Positions 15,819-24,826 of a stretch of 51,312 nucleotides of DNA are shown here, piece after piece. The notes below the pieces were generated by a model. It was not told the DNA's origin and searched no databases. It saw only the letters and a list, made by a program, of their open reading frames with translations. Made by a program: the position numbers and the translations under genes. Source of the stretch: Nitrosomonas mobilis (lineage in GTDB: Bacteria > Pseudomonadota > Gammaproteobacteria > Burkholderiales > Nitrosomonadaceae); contig NZ_FMWO01000070.1 of NCBI RefSeq assembly GCF_900103035.1, positions 1 through 51,312 on the forward strand. The letters are read 5' to 3'. Numbering within the stretch: position 1 is the first letter of the stretch; each line of letters opens with the position of its first letter.

Positions 15819-16762
15819 GCGCGGTTGTCGGAAGTGGTAGGTGATGTTCTATTTGTTTCTTGCTGCTGATCAAGCTGCTGGTGAATTTCACGGATACAGT
15901 CGATTAGCCCCTGTCCGAGATCGACATGTTCATTCAACACCAGTTTACGGCCAATACGCGGCTGGAAGGCGTAGGGCGTGACTTGGTAGTGATGCACCAG
16001 ATGGGCTTCATCAAAGTGCAATGCAACCGGGTTCGGCATGATTTCCGCGATCATGGTCATGACGTCACGTACCCGTAGCTTTTCCTGCCCCGTGAGTACG
16101 AGATGACGGTTGGCGAATTCGGGAGCGAGGATCTGCACGCTCATGCGCGCGGCATCTTCGACATGAATATATTCCCGGAGGGCTTCACCACTGCCTTGGT
16201 ACGTGATGGTATGTTTTTGCAGGGCTTCATATAGCATGCGATAGATGCCATTACGTTTGTCCGCGCGGCGGCCATACAGTGAACCATAACGCAAAATGGT
16301 GTAATCCAGTCCGTAACGTTCATGGTAGGTTTCAGTAAAACGCTCCGCCGCCTGCTTGCTGGCGCGGTAGAAGCTGCCTGATTCTGAGAAAACATAAACG
16401 CTGCTGGCAAAGACAAAACGTCGTACACCTGCAAAGCGTGCGGCCTCCAGCGCATGCATGTTGCCGATGACATTGATGTTAGCTGTGGCAAGCGGATCGT
16501 TGTGCGCTTCGTCGATATCGGCAATGGCGGCAAAGTTATAGACGATCGAGGCATTTTGTGTGGCTTTGATTACCTGATCGAGATCCATCAGGTTGCCGAC
16601 GATCATTTCTTGATCTGCGCGTTGGTAAGGCGAGGGCTGACGATCGAACAAGCGCACTTTGAAGCCCGCAGCGGACAGCGCATCTGCTACATGACTGCCG
16701 AGAAAACCGCCGGCGCCAAGTACGACGGCAATTTCTGTCTGCGATTGGTCAGAATGCTGCAT
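15815..16762 (-). CDS. NAD-dependent sugar epimerase/dehydratase (extended SDR)
   Basis: The 315-aa protein has a Rossmann nucleotide-binding start (VVLGAGGFLGSHVADAL) with the GxxGxxG pattern. The catalytic Ser region is FASSVYVFSES, followed directly by the active-site pair YRASK (YxxxK). FDRQ after strand 2 favours NAD(H). This family interconverts or dehydrates nucleotide sugars such as UDP-glucose and GDP-mannose; the substrate here is not evident. The start overlaps the 2-hydroxyacid dehydrogenase by 14 bases. In context it supplies or modifies an activated sugar for surface polysaccharide. Confidence 0.88.
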   Translation of the reverse strand: MQHSDQSQTEIAVVLGAGGFLGSHVADALSAAGFKVRLFDRQPSPYQRADQEMIVGNLMDLDQVIKATQNASIVYNFAAIADIDEAHNDPLATANINVIGNMHALEAARFAGVRRFVFASSVYVFSESGSFYRASKQAAERFTETYHERYGLDYTILRYGSLYGRRADKRNGIYRMLYEALQKHTITYQGSGEALREYIHVEDAARMSVQILAPEFANRHLVLTGQEKLRVRDVMTMIAEIMPNPVALHFDEAHLVHHYQVTPYAFQPRIGRKLVLNEHVDLGQGLIDCIREIHQQLDQQQETNRTSPTTSDNRA

Positions 16763-17702
16763 CGAGCACTCCTGCCTGAATCAATCCTGCCCATAAATTT
16801 TCTGCGGCTTCGAGTTCCATGCGTTGCCGGGCTTCTTGCGCCAGAGAGCCAATGTGGGAAGTCAGCAGGATGTTATTTTGATTGCACAGCGTACCACGAT
16901 AGGGTTCGTGTTCGAAACTGTCTAAGGCCGCTGCGCTAAGATGGCCGGATGACAGTGCTGCATCCAGCGCGGCTTCGTCCACTAATCCGCCACGTGCGGC
17001 ATTGATCAGAATGGCGCCAGGTTTCATCTGGCCGATACTGCTTGCATTCAGTAAATGATGGGCCTGATCGGAGTAGGGCAAATGGAGCGTGACCACATCG
17101 GATTGTGTCAGAAGATTTTCCAGCGGAATCAGGGGAATGGTTTCCAGAGGCGTTTCAGGGAGATTGTGCAGATAGGGATCGTAGGCAATGATATTGGCGC
17201 CGAATGCCTGACAGAGCCGCGCGACACGCCGCCCAATATGCCCCATTCCGATGATACCAACCGTTTGCGCCGCCAGCAGATGTCCCTGGCTACGTGGCCA
17301 CTCGCCCTGACGTATCAGGCGGTCAGTCTGTGCGATCTGACGCAGGCAGTCGAGCATCAACCCCAACGTTAATTCGGCAACGGCTTGTGCGGGGGCTTCC
17401 GGCGTGTTGAATACCCGTATATTGAGCTGTTCGGCAGTTTTCAGATCGACATTGTCAAGCCCGGTGCCGCAACGTGCGATGACACGCAAGTTGGTCGCTT
17501 CCGATAATGCCCGCCGCGTAAGCGGTTCGACACCGGCGATCAGACCGATGGTGTCATTGCCGAGCAGCGTCAGAATTTCGTCTTCCGTCAGTTTGCGCCG
17601 GTAGGGATTGCAGGTGATGTGGATGCCGTGCGATAGCAGCCGCTGGATGATCGGATTGTTATCCAGGTCGAAAGAAGAGGTGGAAATAATAACTTTTTTC
17701 AT
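16749..17702 (-). CDS. D-2-hydroxyacid dehydrogenase (phosphoglycerate dehydrogenase-like)
   Basis: Belongs to the NAD-dependent D-isomer 2-hydroxyacid dehydrogenases. The Rossmann motif is VGIIGMGHIGRRVARL. The catalytic Arg lies in INAARGGLVDEAAL, the Glu in LDSFEHEPY and the His in LLTSHIGS. No ACT domain follows, so it is a short SerA-like enzyme rather than full SerA. I place the start at ATG 17702 (MKKVIISTSSF), which overlaps the aldolase stop in ATGA; a further upstream ATG at 17738 would overlap the neighbour needlessly. Next to a pyruvate aldolase and a KdsB homologue it may act on a 2-keto acid or on the side chain of a surface sugar. The substrate is inferred, not seen. Confidence 0.88.
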   Translation of the reverse strand: MKKVIISTSSFDLDNNPIIQRLLSHGIHITCNPYRRKLTEDEILTLLGNDTIGLIAGVEPLTRRALSEATNLRVIARCGTGLDNVDLKTAEQLNIRVFNTPEAPAQAVAELTLGLMLDCLRQIAQTDRLIRQGEWPRSQGHLLAAQTVGIIGMGHIGRRVARLCQAFGANIIAYDPYLHNLPETPLETIPLIPLENLLTQSDVVTLHLPYSDQAHHLLNASSIGQMKPGAILINAARGGLVDEAALDAALSSGHLSAAALDSFEHEPYRGTLCNQNNILLTSHIGSLAQEARQRMELEAAENLWAGLIQAGVLDAAF

Positions 17703-18460
17703 GAGCTTGCCTTGATGGTCTGTAGATGCGTGCGGCAAAGGGAATCCAGCATGCGGATATCCAGGCTGTACCCCAGAAAAGTGAAGCCTTCCTGAATGCG
17801 TTGTTGCAATAAAGCGTGATCAGGTTCAATTACGTGGATACCGCCCGCTTTGCGGTGACGCAGACCAGCAAGCAGCACCTGTTCGATTGCTGCTTGCACA
17901 TCAGGATGATCGAGTTCGCCAGGACGTCCCATTGAGCCTGATAAGTCATAGGGGCCGATGATATAGGCATCAACATTCGCTACCGCTAAAATAGCATCGA
18001 TATTTTTCACTGCTTCGATATGTTCGATCATGACGATTACCACCGCATTGTCCTGCAGCCATTGTCTGTAAGCTGGAAAACTTGCGCCATACCCCTGAGC
18101 GCGCGCCAGACCCACACCGCGATTACCCGACGGGGGGTAGTAAACCGAACTTACTGCGGCGGTGGCATCCTCAGCAGACTTGATCATCGGCACCATGACG
18201 CCAGTGGCACCCGCGTCCATAACACGCTTGATCTGGTCGGGATGGTTGGAAGTCAGGCGCACGATTGCCGGGCATTGCCGTCCATCCAGCACCTGGATCA
18301 GGGTTTGAATTTCGCTCAGTTCCAGCACGCTGTGTTCGGCATCGAGTACCAGCCAATCGAAACCGGCACTCGCCATGATCTCCGCAATGGAAGGATGGCC
18401 AAGTGTGATCCATGAACCAATGGTCAGCTCGCATTGGGAGAGGCGTTGTTTGAGAGACAT
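17699..18460 (-). CDS. HpcH/HpaI-family aldolase
   Basis: A class II (metal-dependent) pyruvate aldolase of the HpcH/HpaI or 2-dehydro-3-deoxyglucarate type, 253 aa. Family motifs are WITLGHPSIAEIMA near the start, WLVLDAEHSVL, AIVRLTSN (active-site Arg), GATGVMVPMI, VIVMIEHIEAV (metal Glu) and IIGPYDLSGSMG (metal Asp). Members join pyruvate to an aldehyde or split the product. I start at ATG 18460 (MSLKQRLSQ), seven bases after kdsB ends. In this operon it could build a 3-deoxy-2-ulosonic acid that the KdsB-like enzyme then activates; that is a context inference. Confidence 0.88.
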   Translation of the reverse strand: MSLKQRLSQCELTIGSWITLGHPSIAEIMASAGFDWLVLDAEHSVLELSEIQTLIQVLDGRQCPAIVRLTSNHPDQIKRVMDAGATGVMVPMIKSAEDATAAVSSVYYPPSGNRGVGLARAQGYGASFPAYRQWLQDNAVVIVMIEHIEAVKNIDAILAVANVDAYIIGPYDLSGSMGRPGELDHPDVQAAIEQVLLAGLRHRKAGGIHVIEPDHALLQQRIQEGFTFLGYSLDIRMLDSLCRTHLQTIKASS

Positions 18461-18467
18461 AAAAATT

Positions 18468-19217
18468 TCAATATTGTTTGATAAGAGGGTCATTTGCCAG
18501 CAGACTGGCAACCCGTGTCAGATCCGACTCGGTGTCGACTGCCTGAGTATCGTGGCTGATTTCTATCATCCTGACTTGGTAACCGTGTTCCATCAGTCGC
18601 AGCATGTCGATGGATTCGAGCTGTTCGAGCGGGGTGGGCGGCAGACCGCTGTATGCCTCCAGGCAAGCGCGTGTAAAAGGGATGATGCAAACCTGTTTGT
18701 AAGTAACAGTTGCAGCAAAACCTGTTTTGGCCAGTGTTGGAATTGGCTGACGAGTCATAAACAGCGCATTACCCTGGCGATCCATGACGACTTTGATGGT
18801 GTTGGGATTGCGGAAATCATCTTCGTTGTCGATGCGGCGTGCGAGATTGACACAGGCCAATTGCGTATCATGATGAAAGGGGGCGACAGCCGCATCGATC
18901 ATTTCCGGATGTACCATCGGTTCATCACCTTGTACCATGACAATTAGATCACCATCGACTTGCGTTGCAGCTTCTGCAACACGATCACTGGCGCGTTCGT
19001 GGCGATCTGATGTCATGATGACACGTGCACCGAACGTGGTTGCTGCCTGCCGGATGGCTTCATCACAGGTGGCGATATAGGTGGCTGCCAGTGACTGGCT
19101 CATGGCGACACGTTTGTAGACATGCTCCAGCATGGTACGAGACAGCAATGGCGCCAGCGGTTTGTTCGGAAAACGGGTGGACCCCATGCGTGCAGGGATG
19201 ATGGCGATGGTTTGCAT
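18468..19217 (-). CDS. kdsB: 3-deoxy-manno-octulosonate cytidylyltransferase (KdsB-like)
   Basis: Transfers CMP from CTP to Kdo or a related ulosonic acid. At 249 aa it has the expected length. The nucleotide-binding start is IIPARMGSTRFPNKPL, followed by IMTSDRHERASDRVAEA and the metal/substrate loop MVQGDEPMV. Near the C-terminus are LEQLESIDMLRLMEHGY and a VDTESDL, as in KdsB. It is the first gene of the minus-strand operon and diverges from the glycosyltransferase genes. Gram-negative genomes usually keep kdsB near lpxK or kdsA; this copy next to an aldolase and dehydrogenase may be a second, specialised one acting on a different sugar acid. Confidence 0.9.
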   Translation of the reverse strand: MQTIAIIPARMGSTRFPNKPLAPLLSRTMLEHVYKRVAMSQSLAATYIATCDEAIRQAATTFGARVIMTSDRHERASDRVAEAATQVDGDLIVMVQGDEPMVHPEMIDAAVAPFHHDTQLACVNLARRIDNEDDFRNPNTIKVVMDRQGNALFMTRQPIPTLAKTGFAATVTYKQVCIIPFTRACLEAYSGLPPTPLEQLESIDMLRLMEHGYQVRMIEISHDTQAVDTESDLTRVASLLANDPLIKQY

Positions 19218-19500
19218 GAAAGTTGAATGTATTTAAAATCCTGATTTCTTGGATAGATATAGGAGTTGAAGTAACGGTGAATATTGCCTGGTCAATTACA
19301 GTCGAAAGTCAGATACAGAGGTGATCAGTATATAATGCCCGATTATGCTGCAGGCCAAACAATTCATTTGTGGGCATCTCTAAAAATCCATATTTCGTCA
19401 CAATGTTGTGCTGTTTATAAAAAATATTTCCTTACATATTAATTAATTATATGTTGCGTCAACATACTTTATTCGCGCCCGGTCTTATTCAGTATCCTGA

Positions 19501-20826
19501 ATGACAATCCTGCCAGTTTATGCCAATATCTTGGAATCGAACATATCATTACCGATGAAAGCCCTTTTTTTTCTGCGTCATTATAACGACATTGACCATA
19601 TTACGCCGGTGATTGCCCAATGGGTTGCAGCCGGACATCACTGTGATGTGGTGCTGATTGGTGCATTCAGGTTTCGGCGTGACTATCGCGTAAATTATCT
19701 GGCGACTCTGCAAGGGGTCCGGGTTGCGCATATACGTGAGCTGTTTTCAGCATGGATTTATCTGGCCTGGCGGTTGCAGATGCTGCTATTGACCGGCAAT
19801 CTGCGCAGGCTCGCCGTGGGACCAGTTATTGCTTATCTTGCAAAAATTTATGATGAGAAACAGCGGGCACGCTTGTGGCGGAAAATAGTGCAATTCCTGC
19901 TGAAACGTACTTTTTCCAACGATGGAGAGGGGGTGGTCGCCTTTGATTGGATTGAGCGTAATTCCGTGATTGCACTGGAGTGGGTGGAAACCGTCATCTC
20001 AATGGCGCGTGCACAGGGAATAGGGTGTGTTTCTTTGCCGCATGGAGATAGCCCTCATGCCAACCAGCTGATCCGGCGCGGGGAGTGGCGACTCGGACCA
20101 GATGCAACTTTTGCCGCCGCAAAAATCTTTGATCGTGTGGTGGTGCCGAATCAGCTGTGTGCACAGCGTTTCCTGCCTTTTCTGCAACAAGATGCTATTG
20201 CGGTTCTTGGCTCGCCACGTTACTGCGAGGCGTGGTTGGCGAAGCTATCGGTGCTGATGCCGCCTGCACCGTTAACGGCGAATCCAGACAAGCTCAAGAT
20301 CGTCATGTTTCTGCGCAAGGCCAATTTCACGACCTTTTGGGAAGAAGTCAGCGAGGTGGTGCATATGCTGGCGGCATTTTCGGAGGTTGAGCTCATCATT
20401 AAACCTCATACCCGCAGCGGCTGGAAGCAGTCCCTCACCCGCAGTCAATCGCTGAAGAAACTGGCCAATGTCAGTGTGGCAAGTGACGACATGCATTCGA
20501 TCCATTTGATGAACTGGGCAGATGTTTGTATCGATCTCGCCACTTCAGTGGTATTTGAAGCGGTCAGGCGAGGACAGCCGGTACTGGCAGCGGATTATCT
20601 GCACGCTGGGCGCTCTGCGGTAGCGGCGTACATGCCGGAAACCGAATTACGCTGTCGTGATGATGTTTATGAAAAAATCAGCCTTTTTCTCTCGCATGGC
20701 TACCGAAATTTTTACATACCTGCGCATCGAGAGCGGTTTCTCAGCGAAATGCTGGATGTGGGAGGGGCGGAAGTATTGCCGCGCTATGTGAAATTGATTG
20801 AAAAAATTGGTAGCAGACTACAATGA
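19501..20826 (+). CDS. Putative polysaccharide glycosyltransferase (GT-B-like)
   Basis: A 441-aa soluble protein with a two-lobed layout of the kind seen in CDP-glycerol glycerophosphotransferase-like and capsule glycosyltransferases. The N-lobe (ALFFLRHYNDIDHITPVIAQ) leads to SLPHGDSPHANQL, VVPNQLCAQRF and VLGSPRY. The C-lobe has IVMFLRKANFTTFW, ELIIKPHTRSG and the donor-site-like DLATSVVFEAVRRGQPVL. Donor and acceptor are unknown. The start is uncertain: ATG 19501 is the longest, while ATG 19555 (MKALFFLRHY) fits the fold better; neither has a good ribosome site. It overlaps the next gene in ATGA. Confidence 0.7.
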   Translation: MTILPVYANILESNISLPMKALFFLRHYNDIDHITPVIAQWVAAGHHCDVVLIGAFRFRRDYRVNYLATLQGVRVAHIRELFSAWIYLAWRLQMLLLTGNLRRLAVGPVIAYLAKIYDEKQRARLWRKIVQFLLKRTFSNDGEGVVAFDWIERNSVIALEWVETVISMARAQGIGCVSLPHGDSPHANQLIRRGEWRLGPDATFAAAKIFDRVVVPNQLCAQRFLPFLQQDAIAVLGSPRYCEAWLAKLSVLMPPAPLTANPDKLKIVMFLRKANFTTFWEEVSEVVHMLAAFSEVELIIKPHTRSGWKQSLTRSQSLKKLANVSVASDDMHSIHLMNWADVCIDLATSVVFEAVRRGQPVLAADYLHAGRSAVAAYMPETELRCRDDVYEKISLFLSHGYRNFYIPAHRERFLSEMLDVGGAEVLPRYVKLIEKIGSRLQ

Positions 20827-21614
20827 GGATTGGCATAGTTGTAACCTATCACAATTTTGTAAATAAATTTATCTTGCCCTGTCTGGATTCTTTAAACAGG
20901 AATATAGATTGTCCAAAATTTGTATGTGTTTTTGATAATGAGTCTGAACATAAAGATAATTATAAAGTTGTGGATTTCTGTCATGCAAATAAAGATTTTT
21001 TTTATATCAGAATTAATGATCAGAGCGAAAATGGTGGGCTGACAGCTACTTGGAATATCGGTATTGATCTATGCATTCAGCACGATTGTGAAATGATTTT
21101 TATCATAAACGACGATATTTTGATTAATGATACCTGGTGTTTTTTTGTGCAGGCTATAGCTGATGATAATGTTATTTATGGCCCTATAACAAATAACCCT
21201 GGGAGTGCCTGGACTAACAGGCATGAATGTTGGACGCTCAAGCATTTTCTTGGCCGTAACAAAAAGAAACAATATTGCAGTAACAGTAAGAGCAGAGATG
21301 AAGATCCTGTGAATGTTGGGTTTGTTAATGGTTTTTGCTTTGGCTGTACAACAAAAACATTCATAAACAATAGATACAATGAGAAGCTTTATTTCAACCC
21401 GGATTTTCCTTTCGAAGGTAACGAGACGGAGTTTCAACTAAGATTATTCAATTTGCAGCCAACTGCGGATAATACAAGGAATAAGAAATTACTGAGGGCA
21501 TTGGATGCCCATAGCAGGGCAATTATTATTCCTAGATGTTATGTCTATCATTATAAAAACCATGCATGGAAAATAACTGGCGGCGGCAGATTTTTCAAAG
21601 ACCAGTTTGGCTGA
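20823..21614 (+). CDS. Family 2 glycosyltransferase
   Basis: A 263-aa GT-A enzyme. It opens GIVVTYHNFVNKFILPCLDS, has FDNESEH, then NGGLTATWNIGIDLC and the acidic metal/nucleotide motif IFIINDDILIND (a DxD variant). It should add one sugar residue to a growing surface glycan at the cytoplasmic face of the membrane. The coding sequence is visibly more AT-rich than genes on either side and favours AAT, AAA and ATT codons, a sign of separate ancestry, as is common in O-antigen loci. Start ATG overlaps the previous stop. Confidence 0.85.
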   Translation: MRIGIVVTYHNFVNKFILPCLDSLNRNIDCPKFVCVFDNESEHKDNYKVVDFCHANKDFFYIRINDQSENGGLTATWNIGIDLCIQHDCEMIFIINDDILINDTWCFFVQAIADDNVIYGPITNNPGSAWTNRHECWTLKHFLGRNKKKQYCSNSKSRDEDPVNVGFVNGFCFGCTTKTFINNRYNEKLYFNPDFPFEGNETEFQLRLFNLQPTADNTRNKKLLRALDAHSRAIIIPRCYVYHYKNHAWKITGGGRFFKDQFG

Positions 21615-21690
21615 CATATCTCTGATTTTAATTAAAATATTCATCTTTTAGAGGTGCTGTGTACCAGACAATTCTTAATTGGTTGAAAAA

Positions 21691-22923
21691 ATGAATTTGT
21701 CAATTCTGACCATAATCAATCCATCTCAACGCGAATTCATAGTCAAAGTCATTCTGGCTATATTTTGTGCTATTTTCTGGTTTGGTCCGCTATATAAATT
21801 CTTAATACCGCTATTCCTATTCGCGTGGCTGATAGATGGCGGGATTGCAAAATTTAAATATTTGCTTAAAGAGCCACTGGTCCAAGCCATATTAGTTTTG
21901 TGTGCAGTATTGCTAATAGGTACTTTATGGAGTGAAACGCCATTGGGTGGTCACCAAAAATGGGTCAAATATCTGCTGCTCCTGCTTTACCTGCCATTTC
22001 TGTCATTGTTAAACCGAGAACGGCTGCCCTGGGCAATCGGTGGCCTGCTTGTTGGATATGGATTCATTCTGTCTGTTGGTGTTTATTATTGGGTGGTTGA
22101 CAGGGAGCAGGGAATACCGGCTCTGGGCTTGTCCTATTTGCGTTTTTCTGCAATCCTGGGCATTGGTGCCATTTTTTCGGTTTATTTCGCTTGTTGCAGT
22201 CGTGACCGCGTGATAAGGATAGCCTTGCTTATGTTCGGTTTGGCGTTGCTTTTTCTGCAATTTCAGCAAAATGCGCGTGGTTTCCTACTGGCGACTCTGT
22301 TTACACTATTGGTGCTGGTGTGTAATCATTTCCGGGCAAATATACGTAGATTTGTCTCTTTGATACTAGTGTTGATAGTATTAGTTGGACTGTTTGCTTA
22401 CACTAGCCCTGCCATGCAGGATCGATGGGGACAGGCGCAGCAAGATATTGCGAAATTGCAGCAGGCTGATTACAGCAGTAGCATTGGCTACCGGCTAGCG
22501 ATGTGGGATGTGGGGGTGCATGGTATTCTGCAGCAACCTTTGTGGGGGCATGGTACGGGTTCACCGGAGCGCTACTTTAGCCAGACAATTACACAATATA
22601 AAGATGGAGTTTATAAGGATTTGCTTGATTTCCAACCCTATGCGCATTACCACAATGATTGGGTCGAGATTGGTATGCATGTGGGGCTGCTGGGTATTTT
22701 TTCCCTGTTGTATTTATTTTGGGCGTGGTATGTAACTTTCAAACGATGTGGAATGGTCTTGCTAGGCATGAGCATGGTTTGTTTCATATTTTTATCAGGA
22801 TTGACAGAGGTGCTGATGATTTTTTATCGTATTCCAGTTCTGCTGCTGATCATAACCGGGATAACCGTTGTCTGTTGCCAGAAAGAAAAAAATCTTAACG
22901 TGGAAGGTAAATTATATGCATGA
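21691..22923 (+). CDS. O-antigen ligase / polymerase family membrane protein
   Basis: About 410 aa with ten to twelve hydrophobic segments and one large periplasmic loop, as in WaaL ligases and Wzy polymerases (Wzy_C family). The loop holds the characteristic ILQQPLWGHGTGSPERYF and the conserved YAHYHNDWVEIGMHVGLLG, with an active-site-type His. It either joins O-antigen to lipid A-core or polymerises repeat units; sequence alone does not separate these. I start at ATG 21691, since the earlier TTG at 21679 is poor. It overlaps the methyltransferase gene by eight bases. Confidence 0.85.
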   Translation: MNLSILTIINPSQREFIVKVILAIFCAIFWFGPLYKFLIPLFLFAWLIDGGIAKFKYLLKEPLVQAILVLCAVLLIGTLWSETPLGGHQKWVKYLLLLLYLPFLSLLNRERLPWAIGGLLVGYGFILSVGVYYWVVDREQGIPALGLSYLRFSAILGIGAIFSVYFACCSRDRVIRIALLMFGLALLFLQFQQNARGFLLATLFTLLVLVCNHFRANIRRFVSLILVLIVLVGLFAYTSPAMQDRWGQAQQDIAKLQQADYSSSIGYRLAMWDVGVHGILQQPLWGHGTGSPERYFSQTITQYKDGVYKDLLDFQPYAHYHNDWVEIGMHVGLLGIFSLLYLFWAWYVTFKRCGMVLLGMSMVCFIFLSGLTEVLMIFYRIPVLLLIITGITVVCCQKEKNLNVEGKLYA

Positions 22924-23611
22924 TTTGCTAACTCCAACGACCGGGAACCAGAATTTCATTGATCCCGTTCATCCTGAAATAGAGACCTACTTGCTGAGCT
23001 TGGCCGAGCAAACCGATCATCCTGTACTGCTGCAGATGGAGTCTTATGCCCGACAGAATGGATTTCCCATCGTGGGTAGATTAGTGGGAATTTTTCTAGA
23101 AGCACAAGCAAGAATGATCAATGCTAGAAGGGTTTTTGAGTTTGGCAGTGGTTATGGCTACTCAGCTTACTGGTTTGCACGAGCTGTTGGGGAGGGTGGG
23201 CAGGTCATCTGTGCGGATGGCAATCCACAAAATCAGGAACCGGCAAGACAATATTTGACGAATGTTAATTTATGGGAACGTATTGATTTCCAGATTGGAT
23301 TTGCGCAGGATATTTTTATGCAGACCAAGGGGGATTTCGACATTTGCTATAACGATGCAGACAAGGGAGGTTATCCCGATATCTGGTTGATGTCAAAAAG
23401 CCGCATACGTCCAGGTGGTTTGTATATTGCAGACAATGTGTTGTGGCATGGCCGCGTAGTACTTGCCCCTGGCAGCTTTGTCGATGTCAAGCCTGGCTGG
23501 ACCGAGGCGATCAGAGAACATAACCATCTGATTTTCAATGATCCGGAATTTGATGCCTTTATCAACCCAACACGTGACGGCGTTATTGTTGCGCGTCGAA
23601 AAATGGCATAA
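22916..23611 (+). CDS. SAM-dependent O-methyltransferase (family 3 type)
   Basis: A 231-aa class I methyltransferase like the catechol/caffeoyl-CoA O-methyltransferases. The SAM-binding motif is VFEFGSGYGYSAYWFA, followed by VICADGNPQN. The metal-site Asp lies in YNDADKGGYPDIW and the second in GLYIADNVLWHG. I start at ATG 22916 because GGAAGG precedes it by eight bases; the longer frame begins inside the ligase gene without support. Being the last gene of the glycan run, it may methylate a sugar or lipid-linked intermediate, but members also act on quinone and phenolic substrates. Confidence 0.85.
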   Translation: MHDLLTPTTGNQNFIDPVHPEIETYLLSLAEQTDHPVLLQMESYARQNGFPIVGRLVGIFLEAQARMINARRVFEFGSGYGYSAYWFARAVGEGGQVICADGNPQNQEPARQYLTNVNLWERIDFQIGFAQDIFMQTKGDFDICYNDADKGGYPDIWLMSKSRIRPGGLYIADNVLWHGRVVLAPGSFVDVKPGWTEAIREHNHLIFNDPEFDAFINPTRDGVIVARRKMA

Positions 23612-23664
23612 TGTCACTTTGCTAGTAGCAATCTTGTTCTAAGATTTCATTAAAGAGGAAAAAT

Positions 23665-23922
23665 ATGCAAATTCATGTTTATGATACCTATGTCAAAGCC
23701 AGTGATGGCCATACCATGCATTTCGATGTATTCACAGACGTCAAAGATGACGAAAAAGCCGTAGAGTATGCCAAACAATGGCTTGCTTCAATCGGAGAAC
23801 AAAATGCGGTCGTGACCAGCGAAGAATGCCGCTTTTGTCATAGTCAGGCTGCGCCTGAAGAGGTAACCGAGGCGATCAGGAAGAGCGGTTATTACATTTA
23901 TAAAATGGAAGGTTGTCGCTAA
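23665..23922 (+). CDS. DUF2024 family protein
   Basis: An 85-aa small soluble protein matching DUF2024: MQIHVYDTYVKASDGHTMHFDV, then AVEYAKQWLAS, EECRFCHSQ and a C-terminal GYYIYKMEGC. From memory, a Nitrosomonas europaea member has an NMR structure; no function is established. A strong ribosome site (AGAGGA) lies seven bases before the ATG. The CRFCHS cysteines and the Cys near the end could bind metal, but this is untested. Confidence 0.85.
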   Translation: MQIHVYDTYVKASDGHTMHFDVFTDVKDDEKAVEYAKQWLASIGEQNAVVTSEECRFCHSQAAPEEVTEAIRKSGYYIYKMEGCR

Positions 23923-23944
23923 TGATCATGGAGAGTGCTAGGTA

Positions 23945-24460
23945 ATGAAAAAAAATCTAATTTGTGCGTTAGCCTTTTTAACTTTTGCAACATCCGCTAC
24001 GTTAGTTTATGCAGCTGAACCCAAAAATATTGGTGAATTTGGTGATTGGACAGCCTATTTATTCATGGAAGACAACAACAAAGTCTGCTATATGGTCAGC
24101 AAACCGAACAAGCAGGAAGGTAATTACGCAAAACGAGGTGATGTTTTTGCGCTGGTCACTCACCGACCTGCCGAGAAAAGTAACAATGTATTTAGCTTTG
24201 TTGCCGGTTACGCTTATAAAGCAGACAGTGAAGTGAATGTTACTATTGGTCAACAGAGCTTTAAACTGTTTACCCAGAATGAAACGGCTTGGGCAGCAGA
24301 TGCCGCGACGGATAGTCGCTTGGCTGCAGCGATTCGCAGTGGTAGCAGCATGATTGTTAAAGGTACATCAGCCAAGGGAACGCCGACAACCGATACCTTC
24401 GGCCTGAAAGGTTCGTCTGCTGCGTATGCGGCGATTAGCAAGGAATGTGGTATAAACTAG
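23945..24460 (+). CDS. IalB-like invasion-associated locus B family protein
   Basis: A 171-aa exported protein with signal peptide (about residues 1-23, cut after VYA). The mature part carries FGDWTAY, CYMVSKPNKQEG, ALVTHRPAEKS and a pair of Cys (CYMV and KECGI) that likely form a disulfide. This matches the IalB family of periplasmic or outer-surface proteins, common in proteobacteria and not tied to virulence. It follows the DUF2024 gene by 22 bases and precedes the ArsC-like gene by 20, so the three may be one transcript. Confidence 0.8.
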   Translation: MKKNLICALAFLTFATSATLVYAAEPKNIGEFGDWTAYLFMEDNNKVCYMVSKPNKQEGNYAKRGDVFALVTHRPAEKSNNVFSFVAGYAYKADSEVNVTIGQQSFKLFTQNETAWAADAATDSRLAAAIRSGSSMIVKGTSAKGTPTTDTFGLKGSSAAYAAISKECGIN

Positions 24461-24480
24461 AATAGTTAATGGAGCATGAT

Positions 24481-24825
24481 ATGGCAGACAGACTGACGAT
24501 CTACTATAAGCCGACCTGTAGTAAATGTCGGGCTGCACTGAATATCCTCAATGAGAGTGGTCAGGAGTTTGAACGTATTGATTATTACCGATCGCCATTG
24601 ACAGTAACGGCACTGCGTGATTTAGTACAGAAGCTGGCAATTCCTGTCAGAGGACTGCTGCGTCAGGATGAACCACTTGCTAGAGGGACGGACTCCATGG
24701 ATGATGAAGCGTTATTGCAATTAATGGCGGATCATCCTGATCTGATTCAGAGACCCATTGTTGTACGTGGTGCTAAGGCGGTATTGGGACGTCCACCTGA
24801 AAATATCAAACGGTTTCTCGATTAA
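24481..24825 (+). CDS. arsC: ArsC-family (arsenate reductase-like) protein
   Basis: A 114-aa thioredoxin-fold protein. The catalytic motif KPTCSKCRAALNIL holds the active Cys of the glutaredoxin-dependent ArsC type (plus a second Cys three residues on). IQRPIVVRGAKAVLGRPPENI near the end supplies the conserved Arg residues of this family. It may reduce arsenate to arsenite, yet no arsB, arsR or acr3 lies nearby, so another thiol role, as in YffB/Spx relatives, is possible. I start at ATG 24481, preceded by GGAG; an upstream in-frame ATG at 24469 is less likely. Confidence 0.8.
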   Translation: MADRLTIYYKPTCSKCRAALNILNESGQEFERIDYYRSPLTVTALRDLVQKLAIPVRGLLRQDEPLARGTDSMDDEALLQLMADHPDLIQRPIVVRGAKAVLGRPPENIKRFLD

Positions 24826-24826
24826 A

